A stretch of DNA of 64,000 bases from Saprospiraceae bacterium. Its GTDB lineage: Bacteria > Bacteroidota > Bacteroidia > Chitinophagales > Saprospiraceae. How positions within the stretch are numbered: the stretch's first letter is position 1; each line of letters starts with the position of its first letter. Location: positions 139,475 to 203,474 of the forward strand of contig JADKFC010000008.1 of NCBI GenBank assembly GCA_016717655.1, given 5' to 3'. Position numbers and translations under genes: made by a program. The notes under the pieces were generated by a model. The model made no database searches and was not told the origin of the DNA. It saw only the letters and a program-made list of their open reading frames with translations. Positions 32,725 through 42,700 of this stretch are shown here, piece after piece.

Positions 32725-34311
32725 TTATGCTTCCGTTCTCATGTAATCAAGTCCTTCTCTCAGCAACTGTTGTAAGGGTTGCTTGGAAGTACACACAAAT
32801 TCACACAAGGCTACATCTTCTTCTGACAATTCGTTGATGCCAAGGCCTTCCATCATTTCTACATCCTTGGTCAGAATGGATTTGAACAAGTGCTGAGGAT
32901 AGATGTCCATTGGCAGCACCTCTTCGTATTGACCGGTTACCACAAAGGCTCTTTTCTCGCCGTGGGTATTGGTGTTGACATCAAATTTCATTTTAGGGAA
33001 AAGGCCGTTTGGATAGGTTCCTGAAGCCGAAGGTCTGGGACTAAGTGGCATCAGCCAACCAAACATCTCATAAAAATCGCCTTCTTCAATTACCGTAAGC
33101 TGGTCGTCTTTTTCATTCATAAAACCAGTGACTGAAACTTGTTTTCCTGATAAAACATCACCTGAAATATATCGCAACTTACCATCGGTTACATTGCCTT
33201 GTGTCAACTCAGCTACGCTCGCTCCCGGGAAGGTACTTACGTATTGAGGTTCTTTCACTTCATTACCGGCAATGGCTACAATGGCGCTACGCCTCACTTC
33301 ACCTGTAGCAAACAATTTGCCAAGGGCAATGACATCCTGAACCCTCATTGTCCAAACCTTTTCGCCCGACTTGATGGGGGCAATGTGATGGATTTGAACA
33401 CCTACGTTGCCGGCTGGGTGTTTGCCTTCAAAGTAGTGTAGGTCTGCATTTTTAGCATTGGTAAAGGCTGTGGAAAGTTGACCGCGGTTGCTGCCATCCA
33501 AGCCAAGGTAAACCTTACCCTCAGTGAGCCTCGCCAATACATCGATGCCATCCTGAAACGCCTGCTCATTGCCAGCAACAATCAAGTTGTTGTCTGGAGC
33601 CAGAGGGGCAGTATCAAAGGTAGAAATAAAAATATTTTTAGGCTGGCTGCTCAATTGGGGAACCACATCGAAGGGACGTTCATTGATCCACGTCCATGCT
33701 CCTGTGTCAACTAAAAAGCTCACCAGGGCTGCCCTGTCTGCATCTTTGCCCGGAGCATTGAATTTTTTATACTGCTGATCTTTGTCTGCCAGAATAACGA
33801 TATCTGCAATTGCTCTTTTGTCACCCCTGTTGATTTCAATCACCTCACCACTTACCGGACTCGTAAATTTGATTTCCGGGTGTTTTTTATCGTGGTACAC
33901 TTCATCACCTGCTTTGACAGACTGGCCCACTTCTACCACCACCTTAGGTATGGGCGAAAGACCAATAAAAGTGTACGGCTTCAGCGCTACCCTACTCACT
34001 GGCTTGGATACAATCTGACTGCTTTTTACCTCTCCATTGATCAGAATTTCAAATCCCCGGTTGAGTTTGTGGACCTTTGATGACTTGGTTTCTCCCGTAA
34101 ATTGGTTCAAAAATTTGGTGAACCAGCCATCTTCGGAAACCTGAACACCGTGTTTATGGGCTTCCATATCGATTAAATTGGCCGTCAATCCTACCAAAGC
34201 ACTCAATCCGGCAAGGATGAGAACGCCGAGAATTGAATACATTGCCCAACTGGGCGTGATGGTACCCTGGCCAAAAACCAAAAACGAGTTGAGCATAAAA
34301 GCCATTGCCAT
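32725..34311 (-). CDS. nqrA: Na+-translocating NADH:quinone reductase subunit A with N-terminal membrane extension
   Basis: 528 residues against about 450 for ordinary NqrA. The NqrA body begins near residue 80 (HKLNRGFEILINGEV) and continues with VALKPYTFIGLSPIPKV, FTSPVSGEVIEINRG, GKHPAGNVGVQIHHIAPI and the C-terminal ALCEFVCTSKQPLQQLLREGL. The first 80 residues add a signal-like segment (FMLNSFLVFGQG), a TM helix (MYSILGVLILAGLSALVGL, about 24-42) and a charged linker. This would anchor the usually soluble subunit. The ATG at 34311 is preferred to the TTG at 34338. First gene of the operon. Confidence 0.92.
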   Translation of the reverse strand: MAMAFMLNSFLVFGQGTITPSWAMYSILGVLILAGLSALVGLTANLIDMEAHKHGVQVSEDGWFTKFLNQFTGETKSSKVHKLNRGFEILINGEVKSSQIVSKPVSRVALKPYTFIGLSPIPKVVVEVGQSVKAGDEVYHDKKHPEIKFTSPVSGEVIEINRGDKRAIADIVILADKDQQYKKFNAPGKDADRAALVSFLVDTGAWTWINERPFDVVPQLSSQPKNIFISTFDTAPLAPDNNLIVAGNEQAFQDGIDVLARLTEGKVYLGLDGSNRGQLSTAFTNAKNADLHYFEGKHPAGNVGVQIHHIAPIKSGEKVWTMRVQDVIALGKLFATGEVRRSAIVAIAGNEVKEPQYVSTFPGASVAELTQGNVTDGKLRYISGDVLSGKQVSVTGFMNEKDDQLTVIEEGDFYEMFGWLMPLSPRPSASGTYPNGLFPKMKFDVNTNTHGEKRAFVVTGQYEEVLPMDIYPQHLFKSILTKDVEMMEGLGINELSEEDVALCEFVCTSKQPLQQLLREGLDYMRTEA

Positions 34312-34369
34312 TATTGCCCTGTATCTGTAGCTTTTCAAGAGGATAATTTTGAAGTTTGCAAAATGTACG

Positions 34370-34377
34370 CAAATATA
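34370..34377 (-). promoter_or_regulatory. -7 element (TATATTTG) for the nqr operon
   Basis: Reading leftward, TATATTTG lies about 59 nt before the nqrA ATG. No TTTG -33 box at the usual distance. Confidence 0.45.
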
Positions 34378-34599
34378 ATTAATGAGGTTTTCCTCTGTAA
34401 CTTAAGTAACATATATCTTGATACAAGGTTGCTATTTAGATTATGTCTAAACAATTTTTATTTTGGAAATCCCCATAAATTCCACATTATCACAAAGTAA
34501 TATTTTGTGTAGTCTGGTAGGGCAAATTAATATTTCCCTTTTTTTACAAACGCTTAGGCAGCATTTATCGTCTTAACCGTATCATTATGGTTGTTAGTA

Positions 34600-34735
34600 A
34601 ATAGTATTACCCATCGCTTACAGCGTAAATCTAGTAGTAGAAGTCTGCGCAAACAGCGCAGGTTTTACAAGAAGCCCTAAAAGCTTCGGATTTGATTGGA
34701 TGAGGACTGTCGATCAGACGGTCCCTTTTCTTTTA
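34600..34735 (+). ncRNA. Possible small structured RNA ending in an intrinsic terminator
   Basis: The gap 34378-34742 has no ORF. Its right half contains three consecutive hairpins on the plus strand: CTGCGC/GCGCAG (34645-34661), GAAGC/GCTTC (34671-34687) and the terminator hairpin at 34704-34724 followed by U-rich sequence. The terminator stem pairs fully only as plus-strand RNA (a G-U pair becomes A-C on the other strand). No plus-strand protein gene precedes it. The 5' end is a guess and no known RNA family is recognised; alternatively it is only a remnant terminator. Confidence 0.3.
34704..34734 (+). terminator. Plus-strand intrinsic terminator in the nqrA-fabG gap
   Basis: Stem GGACTGTC/GACGGTCC (8 bp with one G-U), loop GATCA, then CTTTTCTTTT. 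It points at the 3' end of fabG. Confidence 0.55.
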
Positions 34736-34742
34736 AGACAGC

Positions 34743-35493
34743 TTAATTTGATCCGAAGCCGCCACGCACACTCCACCACCTGACCGGTAACATAAGTACT
34801 CATATCGCTGCCCAAAAATATACAGGCATTGGCCACGTCGTCGCCCTTACCCAATCGTTTGAGTGGAATATTGGCTTCATACGCTTTGCGTTGGTCTTCG
34901 GTGAGGGCATGGGTCATATCGGTTTCAATAAAACCGGGGGTGATTACATTGCACCTGATGCCCCGAGAGCCTACTTCTTTGGCAATGGACTTACTGAAAC
35001 CAATGATGCCCGCTTTTGACGCGGCGTAGTTGGCTTGTCCGGCGTTGCCAAATACCCCAACCACAGATCCCATGTTGATGATCGATCCCGATTTTTGTTT
35101 TAGCATGGATTTAAGCACGTGCTTGGTAAGATTGAATACCGATTTGAGGTTTACTCTGATCACCTCATCCCATTGCTCTTCATTCATTCTGAGCATCAGG
35201 GTATCTTTGGTAATGCCGGCGTTGTTGATCAGAATGTCAATGGTACCAAAATCTGCCAGTACAGCCTCCGTCAGTTGCTCTGCCTGTTGAAAATCTGCTG
35301 CATCTGATTTATAGGCTTTTGCTTTGACCCCCATGGCCTCTAAACTGGCAACAATGGCCATCGCTCTTTCCTCGCTGCTCAAGTAGGTGAAGGCAACATT
35401 GGCACCCTGAGCGGCATATGCCTTAACAATGGCTTCTCCTATGCCTCTTGACCCACCGGTCACCAATGCCGTTTTTCCACTCAACAATTTCAT
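34743..35493 (-). CDS. fabG: 3-oxoacyl-[acyl-carrier-protein] reductase FabG (frameshifted at the extreme C-terminus)
   Basis: Short-chain dehydrogenase of fatty-acid synthesis type II. Motifs: NADPH site TGGSRGIGEA, NNAGITKDTLMLRM, catalytic Ser/Tyr/Lys in INMGSVVGVFGNAGQANYAASKAG, and GFIETDMTHAL. The ORF as read ends with an unusual tail (CAWRLRIKLSCLKRK). Removing one base near 34760-34770 gives GQVVECAGGFGSN and a stop at 34743, for 249 residues, the normal size and a normal GG-containing end. The start is the ATG at 35493. Divergent from the Gfo/Idh gene. Confidence 0.88.
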
Positions 35494-35592
35494 TTTATTC
35501 TGTCTTTTATAAGGTATTGCGTGCGAAAGTAGGAAAAAAGCTATATTTACCCACACTTAATTGTAATATTGTTGACTTCAAACTACTCATAA

Positions 35593-36957
35593 ATGGAATG
35601 GACTAGACGCGATATCTTGAAAACACTAGGCGGTAGCAGCCTTGGCTTGGGATTGGCAGGACTAAACAAAATAACCCTGGAATACCAACCCGCAACCTTG
35701 GGATTTACCCAAATGGCGGCCGGTCGCAAAATGACGGCCATCACCTGTGGTGCCGGTAACAGGGGCAATGTGTATGGCAACTATGCCGCCAATTTTCCCG
35801 ATGAATTGGATATTGTAGGTGTTGCAGAGCCCATTCCGCTCAGGAGACAGCGTTATTCTGAAAAACACAGCATCGCCCCGGAGAATCAATTTGTGACCTG
35901 GGAAGATGTATTTAAGCGACCTAAATTTGCCGATTTTATCATTGTTACCACACCGGATAATCTGCATTACGGACCTGCAATGGCGGCACTTGCTATGGGT
36001 TATCATCTTTTGCTGGAAAAACCCATAGCACAGACGTGGAAGGAATGCAATGATATTTTACAACTGCAAAAGAAAAAAAATGCCATCGTAGCAGTTTGCC
36101 ACGTATTAAGATATGCCCCCTATTATAGAAAAGTCAAAGAGGTGCTCGACAGTGGGGTGTTGGGTCAACTCATCAGCATCCAACATTTTGAGCCCATCGA
36201 AAGAGAACATATGTCTCATTCGTTTGTGCGTGGCAACTGGCGGGTAGCAGAAGATACCAATCCCATTATCCTGGCCAAATCATGCCACGATCTGGATATG
36301 CTGAGATGGTGGATAGGTAAAAAATGTACCCACATCAATTCATTTGGCTCTTTGTCGTGGTTTAAGTCTGAAAATGCACCTCCGGGTTCTACCAGTCGGT
36401 GTACCGATGGTTGTGCGGTTGAAGGCTCTTGTCCGTATTCTGCCTTAAAAATATACCACAGAGGCAGGCGCTATACTTATGCCATGGACCTTCCTACTGA
36501 AGAGGATAAAAAAGGTGATGCTATTTTGAATTTGCTCAAAACAGGGCCGTACGGCAGGTGTGTTTACCGATGCGACAACAACGTAGCCGACCACCAGGTA
36601 GTTTCCATGCAATTTGACGGAGGCATCACTGCCGGGTTCAACATGGAGGCCTTTACCAACTATCATGGCAGAAGGACCCGAATCATGGGTTCGATGGGCT
36701 GTATTGTGGGGGATGAAGATGTGCTCACCGTAGCTAATTTTGCTACCGACGAAGTGACAGAGTGGTTGACCAAAGAACATTCTACCGGCTCGGGGCATGG
36801 AGGTGGTGACTGGGGCTTGATGCGCGACTTTTTAAGAGCCGTAGAAAACAATGATGAGCGTTTGCTCACATCCACATTAGAAGCATCGATGGACAGCCAT
36901 AGAATGGGATTTGCCGCTGAAGAAAGCAGATTGCAACTGAAAACAATCGCCCTTTAA
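35593..36957 (+). CDS. Tat-exported Gfo/Idh/MocA family oxidoreductase
   Basis: 454 residues. The N-terminus carries a twin-arginine signal (TRRDILKTLGGSSLGLGLAG). The Rossmann NAD(P) site follows (ITCGAGNRGNVYGNYA), then FADFIIVTTPDNLHYGPAMA, the family's EKP motif (LLLEKPIAQTW), and HVLRYAPYYRKVKE with HDLDMLRWW in the substrate domain. A cysteine group RCTDGCAVEGSCPYSA lies near residue 280, seen in a subset of this family. Tat-exported relatives act on sugars in the periplasm, some as glycosidases using bound NAD. The substrate is not deducible. It ends one base before the convergent YhhN stop. Confidence 0.85.
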   Translation: MEWTRRDILKTLGGSSLGLGLAGLNKITLEYQPATLGFTQMAAGRKMTAITCGAGNRGNVYGNYAANFPDELDIVGVAEPIPLRRQRYSEKHSIAPENQFVTWEDVFKRPKFADFIIVTTPDNLHYGPAMAALAMGYHLLLEKPIAQTWKECNDILQLQKKKNAIVAVCHVLRYAPYYRKVKEVLDSGVLGQLISIQHFEPIEREHMSHSFVRGNWRVAEDTNPIILAKSCHDLDMLRWWIGKKCTHINSFGSLSWFKSENAPPGSTSRCTDGCAVEGSCPYSALKIYHRGRRYTYAMDLPTEEDKKGDAILNLLKTGPYGRCVYRCDNNVADHQVVSMQFDGGITAGFNMEAFTNYHGRRTRIMGSMGCIVGDEDVLTVANFATDEVTEWLTKEHSTGSGHGGGDWGLMRDFLRAVENNDERLLTSTLEASMDSHRMGFAAEESRLQLKTIAL

Positions 36958-37608
36958 TTAAGCCTTAGTAAACCTCCGACTTTCAGTATCCAGGATGCCT
37001 TTGACGATCAACCATTGCGCAAAGGCATAGGTAAGCATTACCAGAACACCACTCATGGGTATGGCTGCCACAAACTTATGGTAGGCCAGACTGAGATCTG
37101 ATACCATAAACAAAAGAGCACCATAAAAAAGTAAGGAAGAACTGTTCTGCCGGATCGCTGTAACAACCATGGCACTGATGGCAAGGGTATAAAACAAAAC
37201 CGGCCATTTCAATGCTCCAAAAGACTGGTGGTAAAAAACATTGAACAAAAGGGCAACCAATACGACCCCACCCACAAGGCCCCATTTAAGGGCATTCATT
37301 TCTTTTTTCTGCTGTGAAAAATAAGAGGTGTAACAAAGCTGCATGACCAAAAAAGCCCCAAGGCCCAATTGAAAAAACAGAGGGGCGTCAAACATCAGAA
37401 AGATATCACCCAATAAGGCAAAGATCAAGGCTGTCAGGAGGACCGCCTGCTGATGATCGCCTGCATTCATTACGTAATATACCAATAAGGATGAAACGAT
37501 GAGGGGCTTCGTTAAAAGCCTTAGACCCGGGTACACGTGCATGGCCCACAAATCAAGAAAGACCAGGAAAAAAAAGACATAGTCAAACTTACCGGGCCGC
37601 CAAGACAT
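36958..37608 (-). CDS. YhhN/TMEM86 family membrane protein (lysoplasmalogenase-like)
   Basis: 216 residues, about eight TM helices. Family signatures: LLTKPLIVSSLL (TKPL), ALIFALLGDIFLMF (GDxxLM) and GALLFMVSDLSLAYHKF (GAxLFxxSD). The animal members are lysoplasmalogenases; the bacterial role is uncertain. The ATG overlaps the M28 peptidase stop by one base (TAATG), so they are translationally coupled. Confidence 0.82.
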   Translation of the reverse strand: MSWRPGKFDYVFFFLVFLDLWAMHVYPGLRLLTKPLIVSSLLVYYVMNAGDHQQAVLLTALIFALLGDIFLMFDAPLFFQLGLGAFLVMQLCYTSYFSQQKKEMNALKWGLVGGVVLVALLFNVFYHQSFGALKWPVLFYTLAISAMVVTAIRQNSSSLLFYGALLFMVSDLSLAYHKFVAAIPMSGVLVMLTYAFAQWLIVKGILDTESRRFTKA

Positions 37609-39239
37609 TATTTCATCGGTTTAACATCCACTACAATTCTTTCAGGTCGGTTGGCCAGCTCCCAAATGGTATGGAAGATCAAGCGACCCACTTTCGCCAT
37701 TTTTTCGTAATTGATTTTATCAGCAGTATCGGTTGGCTGGTGGTAATCAGCATGGACACCATTGAAATAAAAAATAGCAGGAATTCCTTTTTCTGCAAAG
37801 TTGTAGTGGTCAGAGCGATAGTAATACCTGTTGGGGTCACTCTCACTGTTATACGTATAATCAAGGGTCAGCTGACAGTATTTTTGATTGACACTTTCAT
37901 TGATTTTGTGCAAATCGGTAGAAAGCCTGTCAGATCCAATTACATAAATGTAATCGGGATTGTCTTTGTATTTATCATCTTGCCTGCCCACCATATCAAC
38001 ATTGACATCGGCCACTGTATTGGCAAGAGGATACAAAGGATTGTTGACATAATATTCAGAGCCCAACAGTCCTTTTTCTTCGCCGGTCACCAGCATAAAT
38101 ACAACCGTTCTTTCAGGTCGGAAACCACCGCCTCTGGCTTCAGCAAAGGCTTGCGCCAATTCCATGATGGTGCTGGTACCCGATCCATTGTCATCTGCAC
38201 CGTGAAAAATCTGATCTCCCTTTTTTCCAAGGTGGTCAAAGTGGGCAGATACAATGACTACTTCGTCAGGCTTGCTCTTACCCGGGATCACACCAATGAC
38301 ATTCTGGCTTTTGATTCCGTTTACTTTTTTCTTCAGGTTGATCTGAAAATGCGACTTCAGTTTTACAGGCTTGAACTTGCCTTTGTTTTTAATGTTTTCT
38401 CTTTCCTTGATGATTTTTTCATCTTCTTTGCCAAAGAGTTCTTTGGCGATGGTAGTGGATATGTAAGCGTGATTAGGGTAAGCGATCACATCTTTGGTGT
38501 GGTCACCCAATTGCACAGTGGGTCCCATCAATTGATTCCTGTTTTCTCCAATGGCCTTTTTGATGTCGTCTTCAATGATCAGGACCAGAGAAACCCCTTT
38601 TGCTTTGGCGGTCATCAATTTTTTTTCCAAACTGCTCCACTCTGAAGTTTCGCGCGTACCACTGATCCAGTAAGTGCTATCTGCCTTCATGGGCTCACCC
38701 TTGTTGATGACAATGATCTTACCTTTAAAATCTTTATCCTTGCCCTTGTAGTCAGTATAATTTGGACTGTCTATACCGAAACCAACAAAAAGAACTTCTT
38801 TGGATTCGAGCAGAGGAAGGTCACCGTTTTTGGTCGGAAAGGCGAGGTAGTCCCACAAGTGGCGGAACCTGGCACCATTGACATAAATATCTGTATCATC
38901 CCATGAAGAAAAGGTAAAATCCACCGGCTGCCTGAAATCATTGATGCCGGGGGCCTGGTCGAGCAGATAGGCATCAAATTGTTTGGCGATATAGGTAGCA
39001 GCCTTCACATTGCCCGGCTGTCCGGTTTCTCTGCCTTCATACGCAGGAGAGGCAATGATGGTGAGGTGCTTTTTTAAATCTTCAGCTGTTATGGTTTTGG
39101 CAAATTTGACAGCAGGATCTGTTTCATCTGCGACAATTGCCTTTTCTTTGTTGGGAATAGAAACTCCGCTTTCAAACTGTCCGAAAACGGGTAAACTCAG
39201 GGCAAGAAAGGAATAAAAATAAAAGTTCTTTTTTAACAT
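37608..39239 (-). CDS. Secreted M28 family zinc aminopeptidase
   Basis: 543 residues from the ATG at 39239, with a signal peptide (FYFYSFLALSLPVFGQ). A PA-like insertion is followed by the M28 catalytic domain: VVIVSAHFDHLGKKGD (zinc His and Asp), FHGADDNGSGTSTIMELA (bridging Asp), MLVTGEEKGLLGSEYY (catalytic Glu pair), NVDMVGRQDD (zinc Asp) and FNGVHADYHQPTDT (last zinc His). It probably releases N-terminal amino acids in the periplasm or outside the cell. It starts 26 nt after rpiB and is coupled to the YhhN gene. Confidence 0.9.
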   Translation of the reverse strand: MLKKNFYFYSFLALSLPVFGQFESGVSIPNKEKAIVADETDPAVKFAKTITAEDLKKHLTIIASPAYEGRETGQPGNVKAATYIAKQFDAYLLDQAPGINDFRQPVDFTFSSWDDTDIYVNGARFRHLWDYLAFPTKNGDLPLLESKEVLFVGFGIDSPNYTDYKGKDKDFKGKIIVINKGEPMKADSTYWISGTRETSEWSSLEKKLMTAKAKGVSLVLIIEDDIKKAIGENRNQLMGPTVQLGDHTKDVIAYPNHAYISTTIAKELFGKEDEKIIKERENIKNKGKFKPVKLKSHFQINLKKKVNGIKSQNVIGVIPGKSKPDEVVIVSAHFDHLGKKGDQIFHGADDNGSGTSTIMELAQAFAEARGGGFRPERTVVFMLVTGEEKGLLGSEYYVNNPLYPLANTVADVNVDMVGRQDDKYKDNPDYIYVIGSDRLSTDLHKINESVNQKYCQLTLDYTYNSESDPNRYYYRSDHYNFAEKGIPAIFYFNGVHADYHQPTDTADKINYEKMAKVGRLIFHTIWELANRPERIVVDVKPMK

Positions 39240-39265
39240 GATAGGTTTATAATACTGGTGTTGTT

Positions 39266-39703
39266 TTAACAAGTAATTTTTTGAACTCTGTTGAGGTGTC
39301 TTCCGCCCTCAAAAGGCTCATGGAGGAAGGCTTTAATCATTTTTTTCGCCAGATCCAGAGAAACAAAACGAGCGGGTACACACAAAACATTGGCATCGTT
39401 GTGGGCCCGGGCCAGCTTGGCCAACTCTTCTTTCCAGCACAAGGCTGCCCTGATGCCGGCATGTTTATTGGCGGTAATGGCCACTCCATTGCCACTACCA
39501 CAAATTAAGATGCCCCAATTGGCAGCTCCACTTTCAACAGCACTGGCCACAGGGTGGGCGAAATCCGGGTAATCAACCGAAGTTTCGCCAAAAGTACCCT
39601 TGTCCAATACCTCGTAGCCCTCTCTTTTCAGGGTCTGTTTTATTTTTTCTTTGTAGGCAAAACCGGCGTGGTCGCTGCCTACTGCTATGATCAATTTACT
39701 CAT
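39266..39703 (-). CDS. rpiB: Ribose-5-phosphate isomerase B
   Basis: 145 residues. Interconverts ribose-5-phosphate and ribulose-5-phosphate. Motifs: VGSDHAGFAYKEKI, GTFGETSVDYPDFAHPVA, LICGSGNGVAITANKHAGIRAA (active-site region with GSGxG), ARAHNDANVLCVPAR and the C-terminal GGRHLNRV. The catalytic cysteine sits in ILICGSG. It starts 3 nt after the DUF2723 stop. Confidence 0.95.
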   Translation of the reverse strand: MSKLIIAVGSDHAGFAYKEKIKQTLKREGYEVLDKGTFGETSVDYPDFAHPVASAVESGAANWGILICGSGNGVAITANKHAGIRAALCWKEELAKLARAHNDANVLCVPARFVSLDLAKKMIKAFLHEPFEGGRHLNRVQKITC

Positions 39704-39705
39704 TT

Positions 39706-42700
39706 TTACTGCGCTTGTCTCAATCCCTGATTCAATACACCCAATCGGGTATCGAGGTCACCAATCAAGTCGTTCATCTCTTTTTCGAAAGCGGCATCTT
39801 TTGTTTTAGCAGCCAGTTGTTTTACGTCCATGGCACATTGTCCATAGAGGTCAACATCCTGAGCAAACGAAATCAGCTCACCCGCTTTTAAGGTTTGGAA
39901 AAAGTCGCCGTAAGCCTTTGTTTCCTGCGCCAATATTTTGATGTGTTTTTTGGCATTTTCAAAATCTCCTGCGTTGACCAATACATTTAAGAAAGGTACA
40001 ATGCCGGCATCATACTGGAAATTGGAAGCAGGGAAGGCTTCAAAAAACTTATTGGCCAATTGGGCAGCACGGGTGCTGTCGCGCTGTGCCAACAAGGCAT
40101 AACAGCCTCTCAACATGGTCAATTTCATGGCCTGGATCTCTGCCAGGTACGACTTATCTACATGGGTTTTGACCTTGTCAAAGTTGCCCCAGGCCCAATC
40201 TTTGGTGATGTGGTTGAACAACTTGTCAGTAGCTACCCTGCCACTGCCATAGATAGAGAAAGCTCTGTCTGACGGACTGAATGCAGGTATTAATCTCAAT
40301 CCCATGCCTTCCAATTGCATGAAGTCATTTAAGCCCTGCAGCTTGTCATTTTTACAAGTTACAGAGAAATAAATAGGCCTGTCATTGATGTTGGACGCAA
40401 TCAGGTCGAGGATGGCAATATCATCTTTGGTCAAATACCTGCTAGCCTCAGGTATATTAACCGGGATGGAATCTAAGACAGGGATGGAATCGAGCTCAAA
40501 GAGGCTTGGATTGCGTTTAACCGGTATGTAATAATTTTTATAACTGAGGTTAGGATATCCTTCTGTCGTTTTCACATCGGCTGCCAGCTTGTTGAGCACA
40601 TCAATGAGATTGAGTCGCTGTGGTGAGGTCTGCTCTGTGAAGAAGACCTGGTTCATATTTTTGCCATTATAACTGTCTTGAGGAACGGTCATTTTGATAG
40701 GCGCGCTCTCATTGACTTTTTTGCGCAGTTTGTCGATGTACCAGTCTACCTGGATCAAAGAAAGGTTGACCACCCTTACATCTCTTCTGATGTTTTCTAC
40801 CTCCTGCACATACCACAATGGATAGGTGTCATTGTCGCCATAAGTAAAGATGATGGCATTTTTATCCAATGAATTGAGGAAGTTGGCCGCATAGTCTCTC
40901 GATGCATAATGCTCACTCCTGTCGTGATCGTCAAAGTTTTGGGTCAACAGGATGGCAGGAGAAGCCAAGCCGAGGAGCCCCGCTAGTCCGGAAGCCGCCA
41001 GTCCCGGCATCTTTACTTTTGATGCCAGTAAGTCGGCTATGGCAAGCACACCGAAGCCAATCCAAATACAGAAAGTGATGAAACTTCCAACCAACACATA
41101 ATCTCTTTCTCTTGGCTCGATAGGAGGCTGGTTAGAATAAATAATGATGCCCAGACCTGTTGTTACAAAAAGCATCAACAAGGCCAAAAATTCTTTTCTA
41201 GATTTTCCAAAATGGAAGACCATACCCAACATTCCCAATAAGAGAGGAATAAAGTAGTAAGTATTTCTAGCAGGATTGTTGGTGATGCTGGCTGGTGCCA
41301 TATCGTTTTTATAGGTTCTTGCCTCATCGATGGCATCGATGCCACTGATCCAGTTGCCATCTTTTTTGTCCCAGATGCCTGTGCCCTGATCACCATTCTG
41401 TCTGCCGGCAAAATTCCACATAAAGTATCTCCAGTACATATACCTCAATTGGTAGTGACGGAAATAAGCGATGTTATATCCAAAGTCAGGTTTGCCTTCT
41501 CCCCTGCCGGTCAGGTATTCTTTGTATTGCTGGTGCAGGTCTGCCTTGTCCTGGTGACCGATACGAGGGAAAATTATTTTGTCGGAATTTTTCCAAACGT
41601 AATCGTATTTCTCATCTGTGATTTTATACTCGTTGCCTACCCTACCGTATCTGGGTGTACGCTCAACATTGGAAGGTGAAGCCAGGTAGTGAGGTCCTTT
41701 GATCAAAGGTCTTTCGCCGTATTGTTCACGGTTGAGATAAGGGATCAAACGCATGGCGTCTGAAGGTGTGTTCATATTGACAGGGGTATCTGCATTGGCC
41801 CTGATCACAACCACACCGATGGTGCTGTAAGAAATCACAATCAAGGTTGCAGCAATGCCCAGGTTTTGAAGCAGCTGTGAACCCCTTCTGTGGGCGGTGC
41901 GCAATACAAACCAACACATAGCACCGACGATGATAAGGGTGGGAACGATGCCCGAATGAAAAGGCAGTCCCAATGAATTAACGGTAAAGAGCTCCATGCT
42001 CTGCCAAAGGCTGGGTATGCCCACAATGACCAGTTTCTGGATAAAGGCTATGGCCACACCTCCTAAGAGGATGCTGATGCCCAGTCCGGTAATGGATTTA
42101 TTTTGGTATTTTTTGTAGTAATACAACATGGCGATTGCCGGAAATGCGAGCAAGCTGAGCAAGTGGACGCCAATGGAAAGTCCTGCTGCAAAAAGGCTGA
42201 AGATCAACCAACGGTCGTGCTCATTTTCATCGGGCAGGTGGTACCATTTGATGGCAGACCACAGGGTCAGTGCTGTGAAAAAGGTAGACATAGCATACAC
42301 CTCACCTTCCACTGCTGAAAACCAAACGGATGTGATGAAGGCACTTGACAAACCGGCTGCCAATCCTGCCATAGCCAGGCCGATGTTTTGGCCAAATGTG
42401 GGCTCCTCGTCTCTTCCCACCAGGGCCATTTTGCCCATGAGCATGGTTACCCATGCCATAAACATGGCTGCAAAAGCGGATGACAATGAAGACATCAGGT
42501 TGACCGCAAAGGCGATGTCGCTTTGTTTATCAGAAACCAGGTCAGCTACCCAGGTAAACATTCTACCAATCAATACAAACAAGCCGGCCCCGGGAGGGTG
42601 AACTACCTGAAGTTTATAGGCACCCAGAATGAATTCTCCGCAATCCCACAAACTGCCGGTTCTTTCTGCGGTGAGGTAGTACACAAAAAATGAGATCAAC

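Noticed and set aside
37671..38645. Plus-strand ORF of 324 codons opposite the M28 peptidase
   Set aside because: Hydrophobic shadow of a well-supported zinc peptidase on the other strand; no start signal or family match.
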